Shown one piece after another: positions 1 to 8,515 of a stretch of 64,000 bases of DNA. Below the pieces are notes generated by a model that was not told where the DNA came from, did not search any database, and saw only the letters and a program-made list of their open reading frames with translations. The stretch spans positions 248,001 through 312,000 of the forward strand of contig NZ_QDFV01000001.1 of NCBI RefSeq assembly GCF_003075395.1. Reading direction: 5' to 3'. Source of the stretch: Microbacterium sp. TPD7012. Its GTDB lineage: Bacteria > Actinomycetota > Actinomycetes > Actinomycetales > Microbacteriaceae. Both the position numbers and the translations under genes were made by a program. How positions within the stretch are numbered: position 1 is the first letter of the stretch; every line of letters begins with the position of its first letter.

Positions 1-1014
1 GTCGTATGCGGGGTCGTCCTCGGGGATCACGATGCCGTCCAGCGGGGCGCCGTTGCTCTGGAACGCGGCGAGCACGGCGTTCTCGCGATTGAGCGCGTAG
101 GCCACGGCCTGGCGCACCTTCGGATCGGCGAACGGGCCCTCCGTCACGTTGAACTGCACGTACTGGAACGGACCCTGCTGCGCGTCGACCGTGAGTCCGG
201 CATCCGCCACCCGCTGGAAGTTCTCCCACGGGACGTACTCGATCATGTCGACGTCGCCGCTGAGCAGCGCGTTGGTGCGCGCTTCGCCGTCGGGGTAGAA
301 CTTCACCTCGATGCTGTCGAGCGCGACATCGTCGGCGTCGTAGAAGTCCTCGTCCTTCTCGACGGTGAGGCCGATGCCCTCTTGCAGGTCGGTCATCTCG
401 AAGGGCCCGGCGCCCACCCAGTTGGGGGTGTCGGCGTTGAGCGACGTGTCGGGCACGATCGCGGCGAACGGCAGGGCGAGGTACTGCAGGAACGCCGTGT
501 TCGGCTGGGCGAGGGTGATCGTGACGGTGTCGTCGGCGACCGTGATCTCGGTGACGTCCTTGAGGCCGGCGGCGAGCTGCGATCCGTTGGCGGGATCGCG
601 GTAGTAGTCCAGCGAGTTCTTCACGTTCTCGGCGGTGAGCGGGGTGTCGTCATGGAACGTGAGATCGGGGCGGATGGTGAACACGTAGCTCGTCGGATCC
701 GTGGTGTCGACCGACTCCGCGATACCGGGAACCACGGCTCCCGCCTCGTCGTAGGTCATCAGACCGCGGTGCACCATCGTGAGCAGCTGGTTGACCGCAC
801 CGCCCTGCTGCATGCCGGTGATCGGGGTGGCCGGTTCGGCGGAGAGGCCGAAGGTCAGCGTCTGCGGACCATCCGAACCGTCGGCGTCGCCGGAGTCGGA
901 CGAGCCTCCACACCCGGCGAGGACGAGGATCGAGGCGGCGCCGAAGGCGACGGCACCGATCCAGCGATGAGCAGTCCGGCGGTCGTGTCGGGCGGGACGC
1001 GGTGAAATGGGCAT
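1..1014 (-). CDS. ABC transporter solute-binding lipoprotein, family 5 (partial, 3' end outside window)
   Basis: This is the amino-terminal 338 codons of an extracellular peptide/nickel-type (SBP_bac_5) binding lipoprotein, read on the minus strand and still open at base 1. Residues 1-35 form a basic, hydrophobic lipoprotein signal ending in VLAGC, so Cys35 should be lipidated. The mature part contains family features such as LTFGLSAEP, a segment reading MVHRGLMTYDE, FTIRPDLTFHDDTPLTAENV and, further on, GAGPFEM, which is typical of the oligopeptide-binding fold. It would capture a substrate outside the membrane and deliver it to a permease; the cognate permease genes are presumably downstream, beyond the window. 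The ATG at 1014 was chosen because it gives the signal peptide. The substrate cannot be told from the sequence. Confidence 0.9.
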   Translation of the reverse strand, partial: MPISPRPARHDRRTAHRWIGAVAFGAASILVLAGCGGSSDSGDADGSDGPQTLTFGLSAEPATPITGMQQGGAVNQLLTMVHRGLMTYDEAGAVVPGIAESVDTTDPTSYVFTIRPDLTFHDDTPLTAENVKNSLDYYRDPANGSQLAAGLKDVTEITVADDTVTITLAQPNTAFLQYLALPFAAIVPDTSLNADTPNWVGAGPFEMTDLQEGIGLTVEKDEDFYDADDVALDSIEVKFYPDGEARTNALLSGDVDMIEYVPWENFQRVADAGLTVDAQQGPFQYVQFNVTEGPFADPKVRQAVAYALNRENAVLAAFQSNGAPLDGIVIPEDDPAYD

Positions 1015-1254
1015 GACAGAGTCCTTCCATGGTGGCGGGCACCATCGATCGAGATGTCACGAAACACGGAGTGTCACCATCGACGGCTCCGTTGCTCGTC
1101 GGGTTGTGAAGGCGTGGGGTGAAACTGAACCCTTCAGATCGATTATGTCCACGGCAGAGATAAGCGGGAAGTTCGAGTTCTCAGTCGGAGATAACGCTGC
1201 ACTTAACCTGTGGGTGGTGACCTGGGATTTATCGACCCGATCCGGGCGTGGGGC
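1015..1254. other. Intergenic region, promoter area of the binding-protein gene
   Basis: This 240-base gap lies between the start of the binding-protein gene and the stop of pnuC. It is the most AT-rich stretch nearby and should hold the promoter of the lipoprotein gene. On the minus strand the heptamer TTATCTC occurs twice, in similar flanks (GCGTTATCTCC and CGCTTATCTCT). TGTCAC is also repeated near 1055 and 1074. I see no coding region and no clear terminator hairpin. Confidence 0.4.
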
Positions 1255-1968
1255 TCACTCGGCGGTGCGGTCGCCGCCGCGATGGGGGCTCGGATCGGGG
1301 GGAAGGATCACCATCGGTGGTTGCGTTCGAGTCTGCGCCCGCCACCAGACCACGAATCCGGTGGCCGTGAAGGCGCCGTAGAACACGTACATCAGCCCGG
1401 TGGCGTAGTACCCCGAGCCGAACAGCAGAGGCACGCCGACGACGTCGACCGCGATCCAGATGAGCCAGAACTCGGTCCAGCCCCTGGCCATGCCGTAGGT
1501 CGCCAGCAGTGAGCCGACGAAGGTCCAGGCGTCGGCCCAGACCGGCTCCCACGACCCGAGGGCGCGGAACAGCGGAGTGAGCGCCACCGTGCCGATGACC
1601 ATTCCGAGCACCAGTCCGATGCGCGCACTCGTCGGCGCCCACCGGGGACTCACCCGGCCGCCCTCGGCGTTCCGCCAGCGCACCCATCCGTAGATCGCGA
1701 CCGCGATGAACATGACCTGCCGGCCGGCCTGTCCGAGCAGATGCGGCAGCGAGTGGTCAGGACTGAGGATCGAACCGAGGAACACGGTGAGCAGCAGCAC
1801 GTTTCCGATGATCCCGACCGGCCACGCCCAGATCTTCCGCCGCATGCCGCCGATCGCGCTCGCGAGGCCGAAGGCGTTGCCCACGACCTCGCGGATGAGC
1901 AGCGTCTGCCCGCCCGGCAGCACCCATTGCGAGTTGAAGGCCTCGGCGAGCCAGCGCAGCAGATCCAT
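1255..1968 (-). CDS. pnuC: Nicotinamide riboside/mononucleotide transporter PnuC
   Basis: This 237-residue integral membrane protein has the PnuC pattern: an early segment reading LASAIGGMRRKIWAWPVGIIGN, several hydrophobic helices, and the conserved WTEFWLIWIAVDVVGVPLLF followed by GLMYVFYG. PnuC proteins move nicotinamide riboside or mononucleotide by facilitated diffusion for NAD salvage. The ATG at 1968 gives the usual family length; longer in-frame starts would run into the preceding acetyltransferase gene. The gene begins five bases after the acetyltransferase stop, so the two are probably co-transcribed. I saw no NAD riboswitch-like structure upstream, which fits its place inside an operon. 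The last 25 residues are polar and lie on one side of the membrane. Confidence 0.9.
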   Translation of the reverse strand: MDLLRWLAEAFNSQWVLPGGQTLLIREVVGNAFGLASAIGGMRRKIWAWPVGIIGNVLLLTVFLGSILSPDHSLPHLLGQAGRQVMFIAVAIYGWVRWRNAEGGRVSPRWAPTSARIGLVLGMVIGTVALTPLFRALGSWEPVWADAWTFVGSLLATYGMARGWTEFWLIWIAVDVVGVPLLFGSGYYATGLMYVFYGAFTATGFVVWWRAQTRTQPPMVILPPDPSPHRGGDRTAE

Positions 1969-1973
1969 CGGGG

Positions 1974-2501
1974 TCAGGGCGCCGCGTCGGGCGCGGGGCG
2001 GTCGTCGAGCGTGAGCTGGAGCATGCTCAGGTCGAGCCAGCGTCCGAACTTCGCCCCGACCTGCGGCATCCGTCCGACCTCGGCGAAGCCGAGTCGCTCG
2101 TGGAGCACGATCGAGGCGACGTTCCCGCTCTCGATCCCGCCGATCATGACGTGGATGCCGGCCGCGCGGGCTCGCTCGATGAGCGCGGCCATCAGGGTCT
2201 TCCCGATGCCGCGGCCGCGCTGATCGCCGCGCACGTACACGGAGTGCTCGACGGTGTGCCGGTAGCCGCTGTGCGGTCGCCATTGCGCGTAGGACGCGTA
2301 TCCGACCAGGCCGCTGTCGTCGACGGCGACGATGACCGGATATCCGCGGGCCGTCCGGTCGGCGAGCCAGGCGGCGCGGTCGGCGACGTCGACCGCGTCC
2401 TCGTTCCAGATCGAGGTGGTGTGCACCACGGCATGGTTGTGGATCTCGGTGATCGTGGGGAGGTCCGACTCATCGGCATCCCTGATCTGCACGGCTGTCA
2501 T
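1974..2501 (-). CDS. GNAT N-acetyltransferase, phosphinothricin/methionine-sulfoximine type
   Basis: A 175-residue single-domain GNAT enzyme. It begins MTAVQIRDADESDLPTITEI, as in the Pat/Bar/MnaT group, has an SVYVRGDQRGRGIGKTLM acetyl-CoA loop, and has the family ending IVLHERLGFAEVG. Such enzymes transfer acetyl from acetyl-CoA to the amino group of small molecules such as methionine sulfoximine or phosphinothricin, often as self-protection. The start at 2501 follows a plausible GAGAGACCCC ribosome-binding stretch and matches family length. The gene sits 61 bases after a membrane-protein gene and directly before pnuC. The family is clear; the true substrate is not. Confidence 0.85.
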   Translation of the reverse strand: MTAVQIRDADESDLPTITEIHNHAVVHTTSIWNEDAVDVADRAAWLADRTARGYPVIVAVDDSGLVGYASYAQWRPHSGYRHTVEHSVYVRGDQRGRGIGKTLMAALIERARAAGIHVMIGGIESGNVASIVLHERLGFAEVGRMPQVGAKFGRWLDLSMLQLTLDDRPAPDAAP

Positions 2502-2562
2502 CGGGGTCTCTCGTCTTCTGCGCTTCGGGTGCGCATCGCCGACGCTAGCAGGATGCCGGGGG

Positions 2563-3768
2563 TCAGACGTCGCGCGAGCGCGGTGCCTTCGTGCGGAGCG
2601 CATCCCGCACGAGGATCGCGCGGCGCATGTCGACCATGATCGGATCGAAGAACCGCTCGCGGTACCGGGCCTCGCTCACGGCGGAGAACACGAACGGCAG
2701 CGAAGCGATCAGAGAGAGCAGCATGGCGGCCTTCAACAGGTTCACCGTGAGCGGCAGCTCGACGCCGGCGACGATGAGCGGCTCGACGATCAGCGGCTGG
2801 GACTCGCTGCCGGGACCGAGCCAGATCTCCACGACGCCGATCGGGATCGCGATGCTCCCGATGATGATCAGGAGGGCGGCGAGCAGCAGCGCGAAGAACA
2901 GCGCCTGCAGCAGCTGGGCGATGGTCATCGCGATCAGGATGTTGAAGCGCTGCGGTGCACGGAGACGCTGGTGCTCCGCCGGCGCCGGAAGGTGCTCGGC
3001 CGGGGTGTCGGCGAGCATCGCCCTCCGCTGGACCTCGGTGGGCGCCTGGGCGTCGTCGTCGATCTCGGACGCGCTGACCCGGAGCACGACGATGCCCGCG
3101 AGGATCGCGACGACCAATCCCACGAGGGCGATCGACCCCCAGTGCAGCGCCGACGCCATCTGCCACACCTCGGCCGAGAAGAATGCGAACACGACGAGCA
3201 TCAGGATCACGGGCAGGGCGATCGACGCCATGTGACCGATCGCCGAGGCATTGTGCACAGCCAGGCGCGATGCCCAGGAGATCAGGGCGCCGCCGCCCAT
3301 GCCGGTGACGAGCACGCAGAGGATGAGAACGAGCAGAGCCCAGAAGACCGGGCCGACGGTCGCCCGCGGATTGTTCTGGTAGCCGAAGACGATGATCCCG
3401 GCGAGACACGCGATGATGAGCGCGAGCGCGATGAGCGTCCCGATGCCGACCGAGAGCCGGCGCAGGATGGCGCGGGCCGCGACGTAGCCGCCCCAGGTGG
3501 CGACGACGGTGAGAGCGAGGACGCCGACGACAACGAGGGTCAGCAGCGCGGCTTCGCCGGCCGTCGAATCCTCGGCGAACTCGACGGTCAGCTCGATCCC
3601 GTCGCCGACCAGGTAGACGAGGATCGCCACGCCCACGATCAGCGGTGCGACGCGGCGGGGGAGATCGGTGAACCAGCGCCTCAGCGGGACGAAGGTGGGA
3701 AGCCCCTGCTCGCGGAACCAGCGATCGGCATCGCGCTTCGCGCTCCGGTTGCTCGGGGATGCGGACAT
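2563..3768 (-). CDS. Polytopic membrane protein of unknown function
   Basis: A 401-residue protein with about ten hydrophobic segments. The amino-terminal 40 residues are hydrophilic and basic (RDADRWFREQGLPTFVPLRRW) and probably cytoplasmic. A central polar loop around residues 225-270 separates two membrane halves, and the tail is rich in Arg and Lys. I recognise no transporter or enzyme signature. Similar large membrane proteins of unknown function are common in Microbacteriaceae. It is the first gene of a minus-strand run with the acetyltransferase and pnuC. The start at 3768 was chosen as the first ATG giving the hydrophilic head; no alternative is better supported. Coding status is convincing from length and codon bias. 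Confidence 0.8.
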   Translation of the reverse strand: MSASPSNRSAKRDADRWFREQGLPTFVPLRRWFTDLPRRVAPLIVGVAILVYLVGDGIELTVEFAEDSTAGEAALLTLVVVGVLALTVVATWGGYVAARAILRRLSVGIGTLIALALIIACLAGIIVFGYQNNPRATVGPVFWALLVLILCVLVTGMGGGALISWASRLAVHNASAIGHMASIALPVILMLVVFAFFSAEVWQMASALHWGSIALVGLVVAILAGIVVLRVSASEIDDDAQAPTEVQRRAMLADTPAEHLPAPAEHQRLRAPQRFNILIAMTIAQLLQALFFALLLAALLIIIGSIAIPIGVVEIWLGPGSESQPLIVEPLIVAGVELPLTVNLLKAAMLLSLIASLPFVFSAVSEARYRERFFDPIMVDMRRAILVRDALRTKAPRSRDV

Positions 3769-3788
3769 GCGATGAGACTACTCGCGGG

Positions 3789-4706
3789 TCAGACGTGCAC
3801 GTCGGCGGGGGATTCCTCGCCCTCGTGGAAGCTCGGCTTCTTGCCCAGCATCCGTCCGATGCCGAGCACGATGACGACGATCAGCAGGCCGAGAGCGAGG
3901 CCGGCGATCGCCGAGATGATGGTGTCGACGATCCAGACGACGACCGCGCCGGCCGGCTCGAGCGCGTGCTCGACGGCATGCAGCACGTCGACCGGGAAGT
4001 GCCAGCCGACCTCGCCGAGGTTCACGAGCACGAGGTGGCCGCCGACCCAGAGCATGGCGACCGTGCCGAGGATGCTGATGAAGCGGAAGACCGCGGGCAT
4101 CGATCGCACGATCCGGGTGCCGGTGTGACGGACGCGCTGCACCGGGTTCTTCGCCATCTTCAGGCCGATGTCGTCGATCTTCACCAGCAGTGCGACGGCT
4201 CCGTAGACGACGCCGGTCATCAGCAGGGCGATCACGGCGAGGATCGCGAGGGTCGTCCAGATGTCGAGACCCGCCTCGAGGTTCGCGAGCGAGATCAGCA
4301 TGATCTCGGTGGAGAGGATGAGGTCGGTGCGCACGGCGCCGAGCACGAGCTTCTTCTCATCGCGCGCGCCCTCGTCGGCGTGGCCGTGCTGCACGCCGAA
4401 CCACTCCAGCACCTTCTCGGCACCTTCGAAGCAGAGGTACGCACCGCCGAGGATCAGCAGGTACGGCAGCACCCACGGTGCGAAGGCCGTCAGCAGCAGC
4501 GCCGCCGGGATGATGATGAGGAACTTGTTGGCGAGCGACCCGAGCGCGATCTTGCCGACGACGGGCAGCTCGCGGGCGGGCGTGATCCCCTGCACGTACT
4601 GCGGCGTGACCGCGGCGTCGTCGATCACGACGCCCGCCGCCTTCGCGGAGGCCTTCATCGCGGCGCTCAGGATGTCGTCGACGACGGCGAGAAGTCCAAC
4701 GGACAT
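3789..4706 (-). CDS. DUF808 family membrane protein (YedI-like)
   Basis: A 305-residue membrane protein matching the DUF808/YedI family, which is widespread in bacteria and has no firm biochemical role. Family marks include MSVGLLAVVDDILSAAMKAS at the start, VVIDDAAVTPQYVQGI, ELPVVGKIALGSLANK, and YLCFEGAEKVLEWF. Hydrophobic helices fill residues 70-125 and the rest of the chain, and a charged tail follows LGKKPSFHEGEE. The ATG at 4706 is preferred over one 11 codons upstream because a GGGGGAACAC ribosome-binding stretch precedes it and the family starts here. The gene is divergent from msrB, and the 152 bases between them should carry both promoters. Confidence 0.88.
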   Translation of the reverse strand: MSVGLLAVVDDILSAAMKASAKAAGVVIDDAAVTPQYVQGITPARELPVVGKIALGSLANKFLIIIPAALLLTAFAPWVLPYLLILGGAYLCFEGAEKVLEWFGVQHGHADEGARDEKKLVLGAVRTDLILSTEIMLISLANLEAGLDIWTTLAILAVIALLMTGVVYGAVALLVKIDDIGLKMAKNPVQRVRHTGTRIVRSMPAVFRFISILGTVAMLWVGGHLVLVNLGEVGWHFPVDVLHAVEHALEPAGAVVVWIVDTIISAIAGLALGLLIVVIVLGIGRMLGKKPSFHEGEESPADVHV

Positions 4707-4858
4707 GTGTTCCCCCAGGGTCTGTGGTTCAGGGGGCAACTCTATCGAGTCGGGTGAAACTCACAGCCCGCTCCCAGTCCCACGGGACCAAAACGGGACC
4801 GGCATCCGTTCTCCTCTAGTGACGGCGCAGCCAGCGACGTCGGACAAGGAGTCAGATC

Positions 4859-5332
4859 ATGTCGAACGACTACGGCAGGACCCCCGAGGCGGTCAGTGCC
4901 CTCACGCATCTGCAGTACGAGGTTACCCAGCAGGACGCGACGGAGCCGCCGTTCCGCAACGCCTATTGGAACACCCATGACGACGGCATCTACGTCGACG
5001 TCGTCTCCGGCGAGCCACTGTTCTCGTCCACCGACAAGTTCGACAGCGGCACCGGATGGCCGAGCTTCACCAAGCCCATCGATGCGGATGCCGTGACCAC
5101 GCGCACCGACCGCAAGCTGTTCATGAAGCGCACCGAAGCGCGCTCGGCCGGCGCCGACAGCCACCTGGGCCACGTCTTCGACGACGGACCGCGCGACGCG
5201 GGAGGATTGCGGTACTGCATGAACTCCGCCGCTCTCCGGTTCATCCCCGCTGACAGGCTCGAGGAAGAGGGGTACGGTCGCTACAGCCGCCTCTTCGACA
5301 CCACCACCGATATCTCTGAGGAGCAGTCATGA
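4859..5332 (+). CDS. msrB: Peptide-methionine (R)-S-oxide reductase MsrB, zinc-less form
   Basis: A 157-residue MsrB that reduces the R epimer of methionine sulfoxide in proteins and free methionine, a repair step after oxidative damage. Family motifs are present: [40 protein letters not shown] and the catalytic cysteine at residue 120 in RYCMNS. The two CxxC pairs that bind structural zinc in many MsrB proteins are missing; their places read [11 protein letters not shown] and RSAGADS. This is therefore the zinc-free class. An AAGGAG motif lies just before the ATG at 4859. The stop overlaps the msrA start by four bases (ATGA), so the two repair enzymes are translationally coupled. Confidence 0.95.
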   Translation: MSNDYGRTPEAVSALTHLQYEVTQQDATEPPFRNAYWNTHDDGIYVDVVSGEPLFSSTDKFDSGTGWPSFTKPIDADAVTTRTDRKLFMKRTEARSAGADSHLGHVFDDGPRDAGGLRYCMNSAALRFIPADRLEEEGYGRYSRLFDTTTDISEEQS

Positions 5333-5871
5333 CCGACACCGGAACCATCACCCGCACCCCCGGCACCGAGACCGCCGTCCTGGCCGGTGGCTGTTTCTGG
5401 GGCATGGAGGACCTGATCCGCCGCCAGCCCGGCGTGCTCGACACGCGCGTCGGCTACACCGGAGGCTCGAACGACCACGCGACCTACCGCAACCACCCCG
5501 GTCACGCCGAGGCCGTGGAGATCGTGTTCGACCCGTCGAAGACGACCTACCGCGACATCCTCGCGTTCTTCTTCCAGATCCACGACCCGTCGACCAAGGA
5601 CCGTCAGGGCAACGACATCGGCTCGAGCTACCGCTCGGCGATCTTCCCGCTCAGCCCCGAGCAGGAGACCGTCGCGCGCGACACGATCGCCGACGTCGAC
5701 GCCTCCGGTCTCTGGCCGGGCAAGGCCGTGACCACGATCGAGCCCGAGGGTCCGTTCTGGCAGGCCGAGGAGGAGCACCAGGACTACCTGATCAAGTACC
5801 CGAACGGCTACACCTGCCACTTCCCGCGTGCGGGATGGGTGCTGCCGAAGCGTGAGAGCGCGACCGTCTGA
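5329..5871 (+). CDS. msrA: Peptide-methionine (S)-S-oxide reductase MsrA
   Basis: A 180-residue MsrA, the partner of MsrB, which reduces the S epimer of methionine sulfoxide. The active-site motif GGCFWGMED places the nucleophilic cysteine at residue 22. The family sequences [44 protein letters not shown] and [12 protein letters not shown] are all intact. The start overlaps the msrB stop by ATGA. Recycling cysteines near the carboxyl end are few (one in YTCHFP), so turnover probably uses one resolving cysteine. The operon ends at a strong hairpin at 5933-5960. Confidence 0.96.
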   Translation: MTDTGTITRTPGTETAVLAGGCFWGMEDLIRRQPGVLDTRVGYTGGSNDHATYRNHPGHAEAVEIVFDPSKTTYRDILAFFFQIHDPSTKDRQGNDIGSSYRSAIFPLSPEQETVARDTIADVDASGLWPGKAVTTIEPEGPFWQAEEEHQDYLIKYPNGYTCHFPRAGWVLPKRESATV

Positions 5872-5883
5872 CCGTCACGGTGC

Positions 5884-5931
5884 TTCGACAAGCTCAGCAG
5901 CCCCGTCCGCTGGGTCCCTGAGCCTGTCGAA
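5884..5931. repeat. Dispersed inverted repeat (TTCGACAAGCTCAG type)
   Basis: TTCGACAAGCTCAG at 5884-5897 faces CTGAGCCTGTCGAA at 5918-5931. The arms are complementary over 14 bases with one mismatch, separated by about 20 bases. A single copy of the same 14-mer, TTCGACAGGCTCAG, recurs at 28575-28588. Intergenic palindromic repeats of this kind are familiar in Microbacterium-like genomes. It lies between the msrA stop and the terminator hairpin. Confidence 0.7.
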
Positions 5932-5932
5932 G

Positions 5933-5960
5933 GGCCCTCCGTCTCTCAAGGCGGAGGGCC
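5933..5960 (+). terminator. Hairpin terminator of msrBA
   Basis: GGCCCTCCG at 5933-5941 pairs perfectly with CGGAGGGCC at 5952-5960 across a ten-base loop, followed by TTCATC. It lies about 60 bases after the msrA stop. The short T-poor tail is normal for high-GC actinobacteria. Confidence 0.7.
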
Positions 5961-6105
5961 TTCATCGTGCCCGGGCCTCGTAGGAGCCACCGCCGCGCGC
6001 GACGTGGGAGGAGATCTCCGCGTCGGGAGGAGCGGATGCTTCGCATCCTCAGCCCATGCGTGTGATCTCAGCCCGACGATGCGCCGCATGACCCGGGCTT
6101 GGGCG

Positions 6106-6915
6106 TCAGCCCTCCGCGAGGAAAGCCAGCGCGGCTTTCTTGAAGTCCCGCGAGCCCGGCGCGTTGAAGTGGTTGCGGTTCGGGATCTCGAAGAACCGCC
6201 CGTCGTGGGCGGCGGATGCCAGGGCGCGCGAACCTTCGATGATCGCGTCCTTCGATCCGGTGGCGAACAGGATCGGGCGGGTGGGCGCATCCGCCGGATC
6301 CGGGTCGATCGTGCCGGATGCCCGCATCCCCTCGGCCAGCGCGACGAGCGCCTGCAGGTCGTTGCCCGGCACCCGCTCGGTGAGGGCGATGTAGTTCTGC
6401 GTCGTCTGATCCGCCACGGGGGTGCCGTCGGCGATGTACGCCCGCACTTGGTCGAGATCCAGCCGTGCGAGGGGGATGCCGTCGGGCACGCCACCGAGCA
6501 CCGCGCGGCCGATCCGCTGCGGCAGGTCGCGCACGACCTCCCAGCCGACGCGGGCGCCGAGCGAGTACCCCACGTAGAACGCGTCGTCGACGAGATACGC
6601 GTCCATCACGGACTCGACGTCGGTCGCGAGGGTGCGGATGCCGTAGTCCTCCGGCTGATGCGGCTTCGCGCTGCGCCCGTGCCCCCGCTGATCGAGGGCG
6701 AGCACCCGGTAGCCGGCACGCGTCAGCTCGCGCACCCAGCCGGTGAGCACCCAGTTGTCGCGCGCGTTCGACGCGAAGCCGTGCACGGCCACGACGACCG
6801 GCGCATCGAGGTCGCCCCAGGTGTAGGTCGCGAGCCGCGTGCCGTCTGCCGCGTACACCTGCTGCGGGTCGGGCATGCTCGTCAGGTCGGAGAGAGGGAC
6901 AGCCACGGCATCCAT
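6106..6915 (-). CDS. Alpha/beta hydrolase
   Basis: A 269-residue single-domain alpha/beta hydrolase. The oxyanion region VVVAVHGFASNARDNW is followed by VLALDQRGHGRSAKP. The nucleophile elbow reads YVGYSLGARVG (serine in GYSLG), the acid lies in FATGSKDAII and the histidine in IPNRNHFNAPGS. The overall form resembles lipase/esterase or haloalkane-type hydrolases, but the substrate is not evident. No signal peptide is present, so it should be cytoplasmic. The start at 6915 is the first ATG; an alternative at MPDPQQVYAADGT lies 13 codons in. It is divergent from the DUF1275 gene. Confidence 0.88.
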   Translation of the reverse strand: MDAVAVPLSDLTSMPDPQQVYAADGTRLATYTWGDLDAPVVVAVHGFASNARDNWVLTGWVRELTRAGYRVLALDQRGHGRSAKPHQPEDYGIRTLATDVESVMDAYLVDDAFYVGYSLGARVGWEVVRDLPQRIGRAVLGGVPDGIPLARLDLDQVRAYIADGTPVADQTTQNYIALTERVPGNDLQALVALAEGMRASGTIDPDPADAPTRPILFATGSKDAIIEGSRALASAAHDGRFFEIPNRNHFNAPGSRDFKKAALAFLAEG

Positions 6916-7097
6916 TCTGGCCCCACCCGGTGTCGATCAGGGCGGTCGGGGCGGTCTTTCTCCGTAACCCTGATGGCGTCAGCCATCACCGCATGAGAGC
7001 GTGAGTGCGGAGATGCCGCCCACGGCATCCGTGCTCTCGCCGACGCTGTGCTGCGGTTCGGCGCTGAGTCCCGGACGAGTCTGGAGAGGATCCGCTG

Positions 7098-7805
7098 ATG
7101 GCGACACCGGTGATCGCCCCGCGGTCGGGGGAGCGTGCGCCCACCGTCACGCTCTGGATGATGATGGTGCTGACGTTCGTCACCGGGCTGGTCGACGCGG
7201 TCGGATTCCTCGGGCTCGATCGAGTGTTCGTAGGCAACATGACCGGGAACATCGTGATCCTCGGCATGGCTGTCGCGGGGGCGGACGATCTGCCGGTGCT
7301 CGGGCCCGCGATCGCGCTGGGGACCTTCACCGTCGGGGCGTACATCGGCGGGATGGTCCTTCGTCGCCGTCGGAGGGAATGGAGCGGCGGGGTGTCTCTC
7401 CTGCTCCTCACGGGGGCCTTCGTCCTCGCCCTGCTCGGGGTGGCGTATCTCATCCCCGATTGGGCGGCGTCCGACGTGCTCGAGCTCATCGCCTCCTCGA
7501 CCACGGCCGCGGCGATGGGCATGCAGGCGGCGGTCGCACGCAGTCTCGCCGTCGCCGACGTGACGACTGTCGTCGTGACCTCCACCCTCACCTCTCTCGC
7601 GAGCGAGTCTCTGGTCGACGGCGGGGTGAAGGGTGTGTGGAACCGGCGTTTCGCCGCGATCGCGATCATCTTCGTCGGGGCGCTCGTCGGCGCGCTGCTC
7701 CTGCGCTTCGGTGTGGCCGTGCCGCTGCTGCTCGCGGGCGCGCTCACCGTCGCGGTGGTCGCGTTCGGTCATCGCTCGCTCCACACGCGTGCGGTCGCCG
7801 TCTGA
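7098..7805 (+). CDS. DUF1275 (YoaK-like) membrane protein
   Basis: A 235-residue polytopic membrane protein of the DUF1275/YoaK family. It shows the family start MMMVLTFVTGLVDAVGFLGL, with FVGNMTGNIVILG in the next helix, and later AMGMQAAVARSLAVADVTTVVVTSTLT. Six or so hydrophobic helices span the chain. The family has no established biochemical function. A GGAGAGGATCC stretch precedes the ATG at 7098. It is a single-gene unit flanked by minus-strand genes on both sides. Confidence 0.88.
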   Translation: MATPVIAPRSGERAPTVTLWMMMVLTFVTGLVDAVGFLGLDRVFVGNMTGNIVILGMAVAGADDLPVLGPAIALGTFTVGAYIGGMVLRRRRREWSGGVSLLLLTGAFVLALLGVAYLIPDWAASDVLELIASSTTAAAMGMQAAVARSLAVADVTTVVVTSTLTSLASESLVDGGVKGVWNRRFAAIAIIFVGALVGALLLRFGVAVPLLLAGALTVAVVAFGHRSLHTRAVAV

Positions 7806-7848
7806 TCGGTCGATGTTCGCGACCGAGGCGGGCTGACCCGAACCGCCT

Positions 7849-8445
7849 TCACTTGGATTCGGCGGCCCCCGCGGTGACGGAGGCGAGTTCGGCCGCGCCG
7901 AGCGACGAGTGCAGCGGAAGCGTCGGGCGGAGTGCCGCGAGGATGCTCTCGGCCGACGACCCGCTGAACACGAAGACCGGACCGGTCGCCCCGGCATAGG
8001 TCTCGTCGTGCCAGCCGATCGCCCCGGATCCGAGGGCGGCCTGGAGGGCGATGGTCACACCCGTCAGATCCTCGGATGCCGCGCTGTGGAGGTGCGTGCG
8101 CAGCAGCACGTACTCCGTGGAGCCGACCGGATGCTTCCGCCCGTCGACAGCGACCCATGAGCCGCGGGCGATGCCGTTGCTCTCGAGGACTCCGAGGAGT
8201 TCGATGGTCACGCGGTCGATGTCGACCGCCGTCACAGTGAGCTCGATGTCGGCCGCCACGGGCTCGCCCTCGGCCGACAGTGCGGTACCGCCGCCGATGA
8301 TCACCGCGGACGCGTCGAGCTGGGGCAGCAGCGTCCCGACGATCCCGTCCTCCTGCGCATGCCGCACGTGCGGCGACATCGGCTGTGCGAAATGGATGGT
8401 CACGGCGTGCGTGGAGCTCTGGGGCTTCCGTGAGAACAGGGGCAT
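7849..8445 (-). CDS. Hypothetical protein, no recognised family
   Basis: A 198-residue soluble protein that I do not recognise. The amino terminus is short and basic (MPLFSRKPQ). The middle is rich in beta-forming and acidic stretches such as GEPVAADIELTVTAVDIDRVTIELLGV, and residues 125-175 contain EDLTGVTIALQAALGSGAIGW and GPVFVFSGSSAESILAAL. There is no signal peptide or membrane segment. Codon use is normal for the window, so it is a real gene. A TACCGT box sits exactly six bases before the ATG (bases 8452-8457, minus strand), which suggests a leaderless transcript. A perfect 22-base palindrome lies about 33 bases further upstream. Confidence 0.7.
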   Translation of the reverse strand: MPLFSRKPQSSTHAVTIHFAQPMSPHVRHAQEDGIVGTLLPQLDASAVIIGGGTALSAEGEPVAADIELTVTAVDIDRVTIELLGVLESNGIARGSWVAVDGRKHPVGSTEYVLLRTHLHSAASEDLTGVTIALQAALGSGAIGWHDETYAGATGPVFVFSGSSAESILAALRPTLPLHSSLGAAELASVTAGAAESK

Positions 8446-8477
8446 GCCGATACGGTACTGCGCGGCGTTCCGGCGGA

Positions 8478-8499
8478 GCTGGCATACCGGTATGCCAGC
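8478..8499. promoter_or_regulatory. Perfect 22-base palindrome, candidate operator
   Basis: GCTGGCATACC is immediately followed by its exact reverse complement GGTATGCCAGC. Relative to the presumed leaderless start at 8445 it covers about -33 to -54, which suits an activator or repressor site for the orphan gene 7849-8445. No regulator gene is adjacent. Confidence 0.5.
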
Positions 8500-8515
8500 G
8501 GGGCGGCCTCACACG

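Noticed and set aside
1969..2563. NAD- or other riboswitch ahead of pnuC
   Set aside because: pnuC begins five bases after the acetyltransferase stop, and the 61-base gap before that gene shows no riboswitch-like conserved core.
2332..4128. 598-codon plus-strand frame rich in Asp, Glu and Arg
   Set aside because: It lies opposite the membrane protein and DUF808 genes and shows the acidic/basic composition typical of antisense frames in high-GC DNA.
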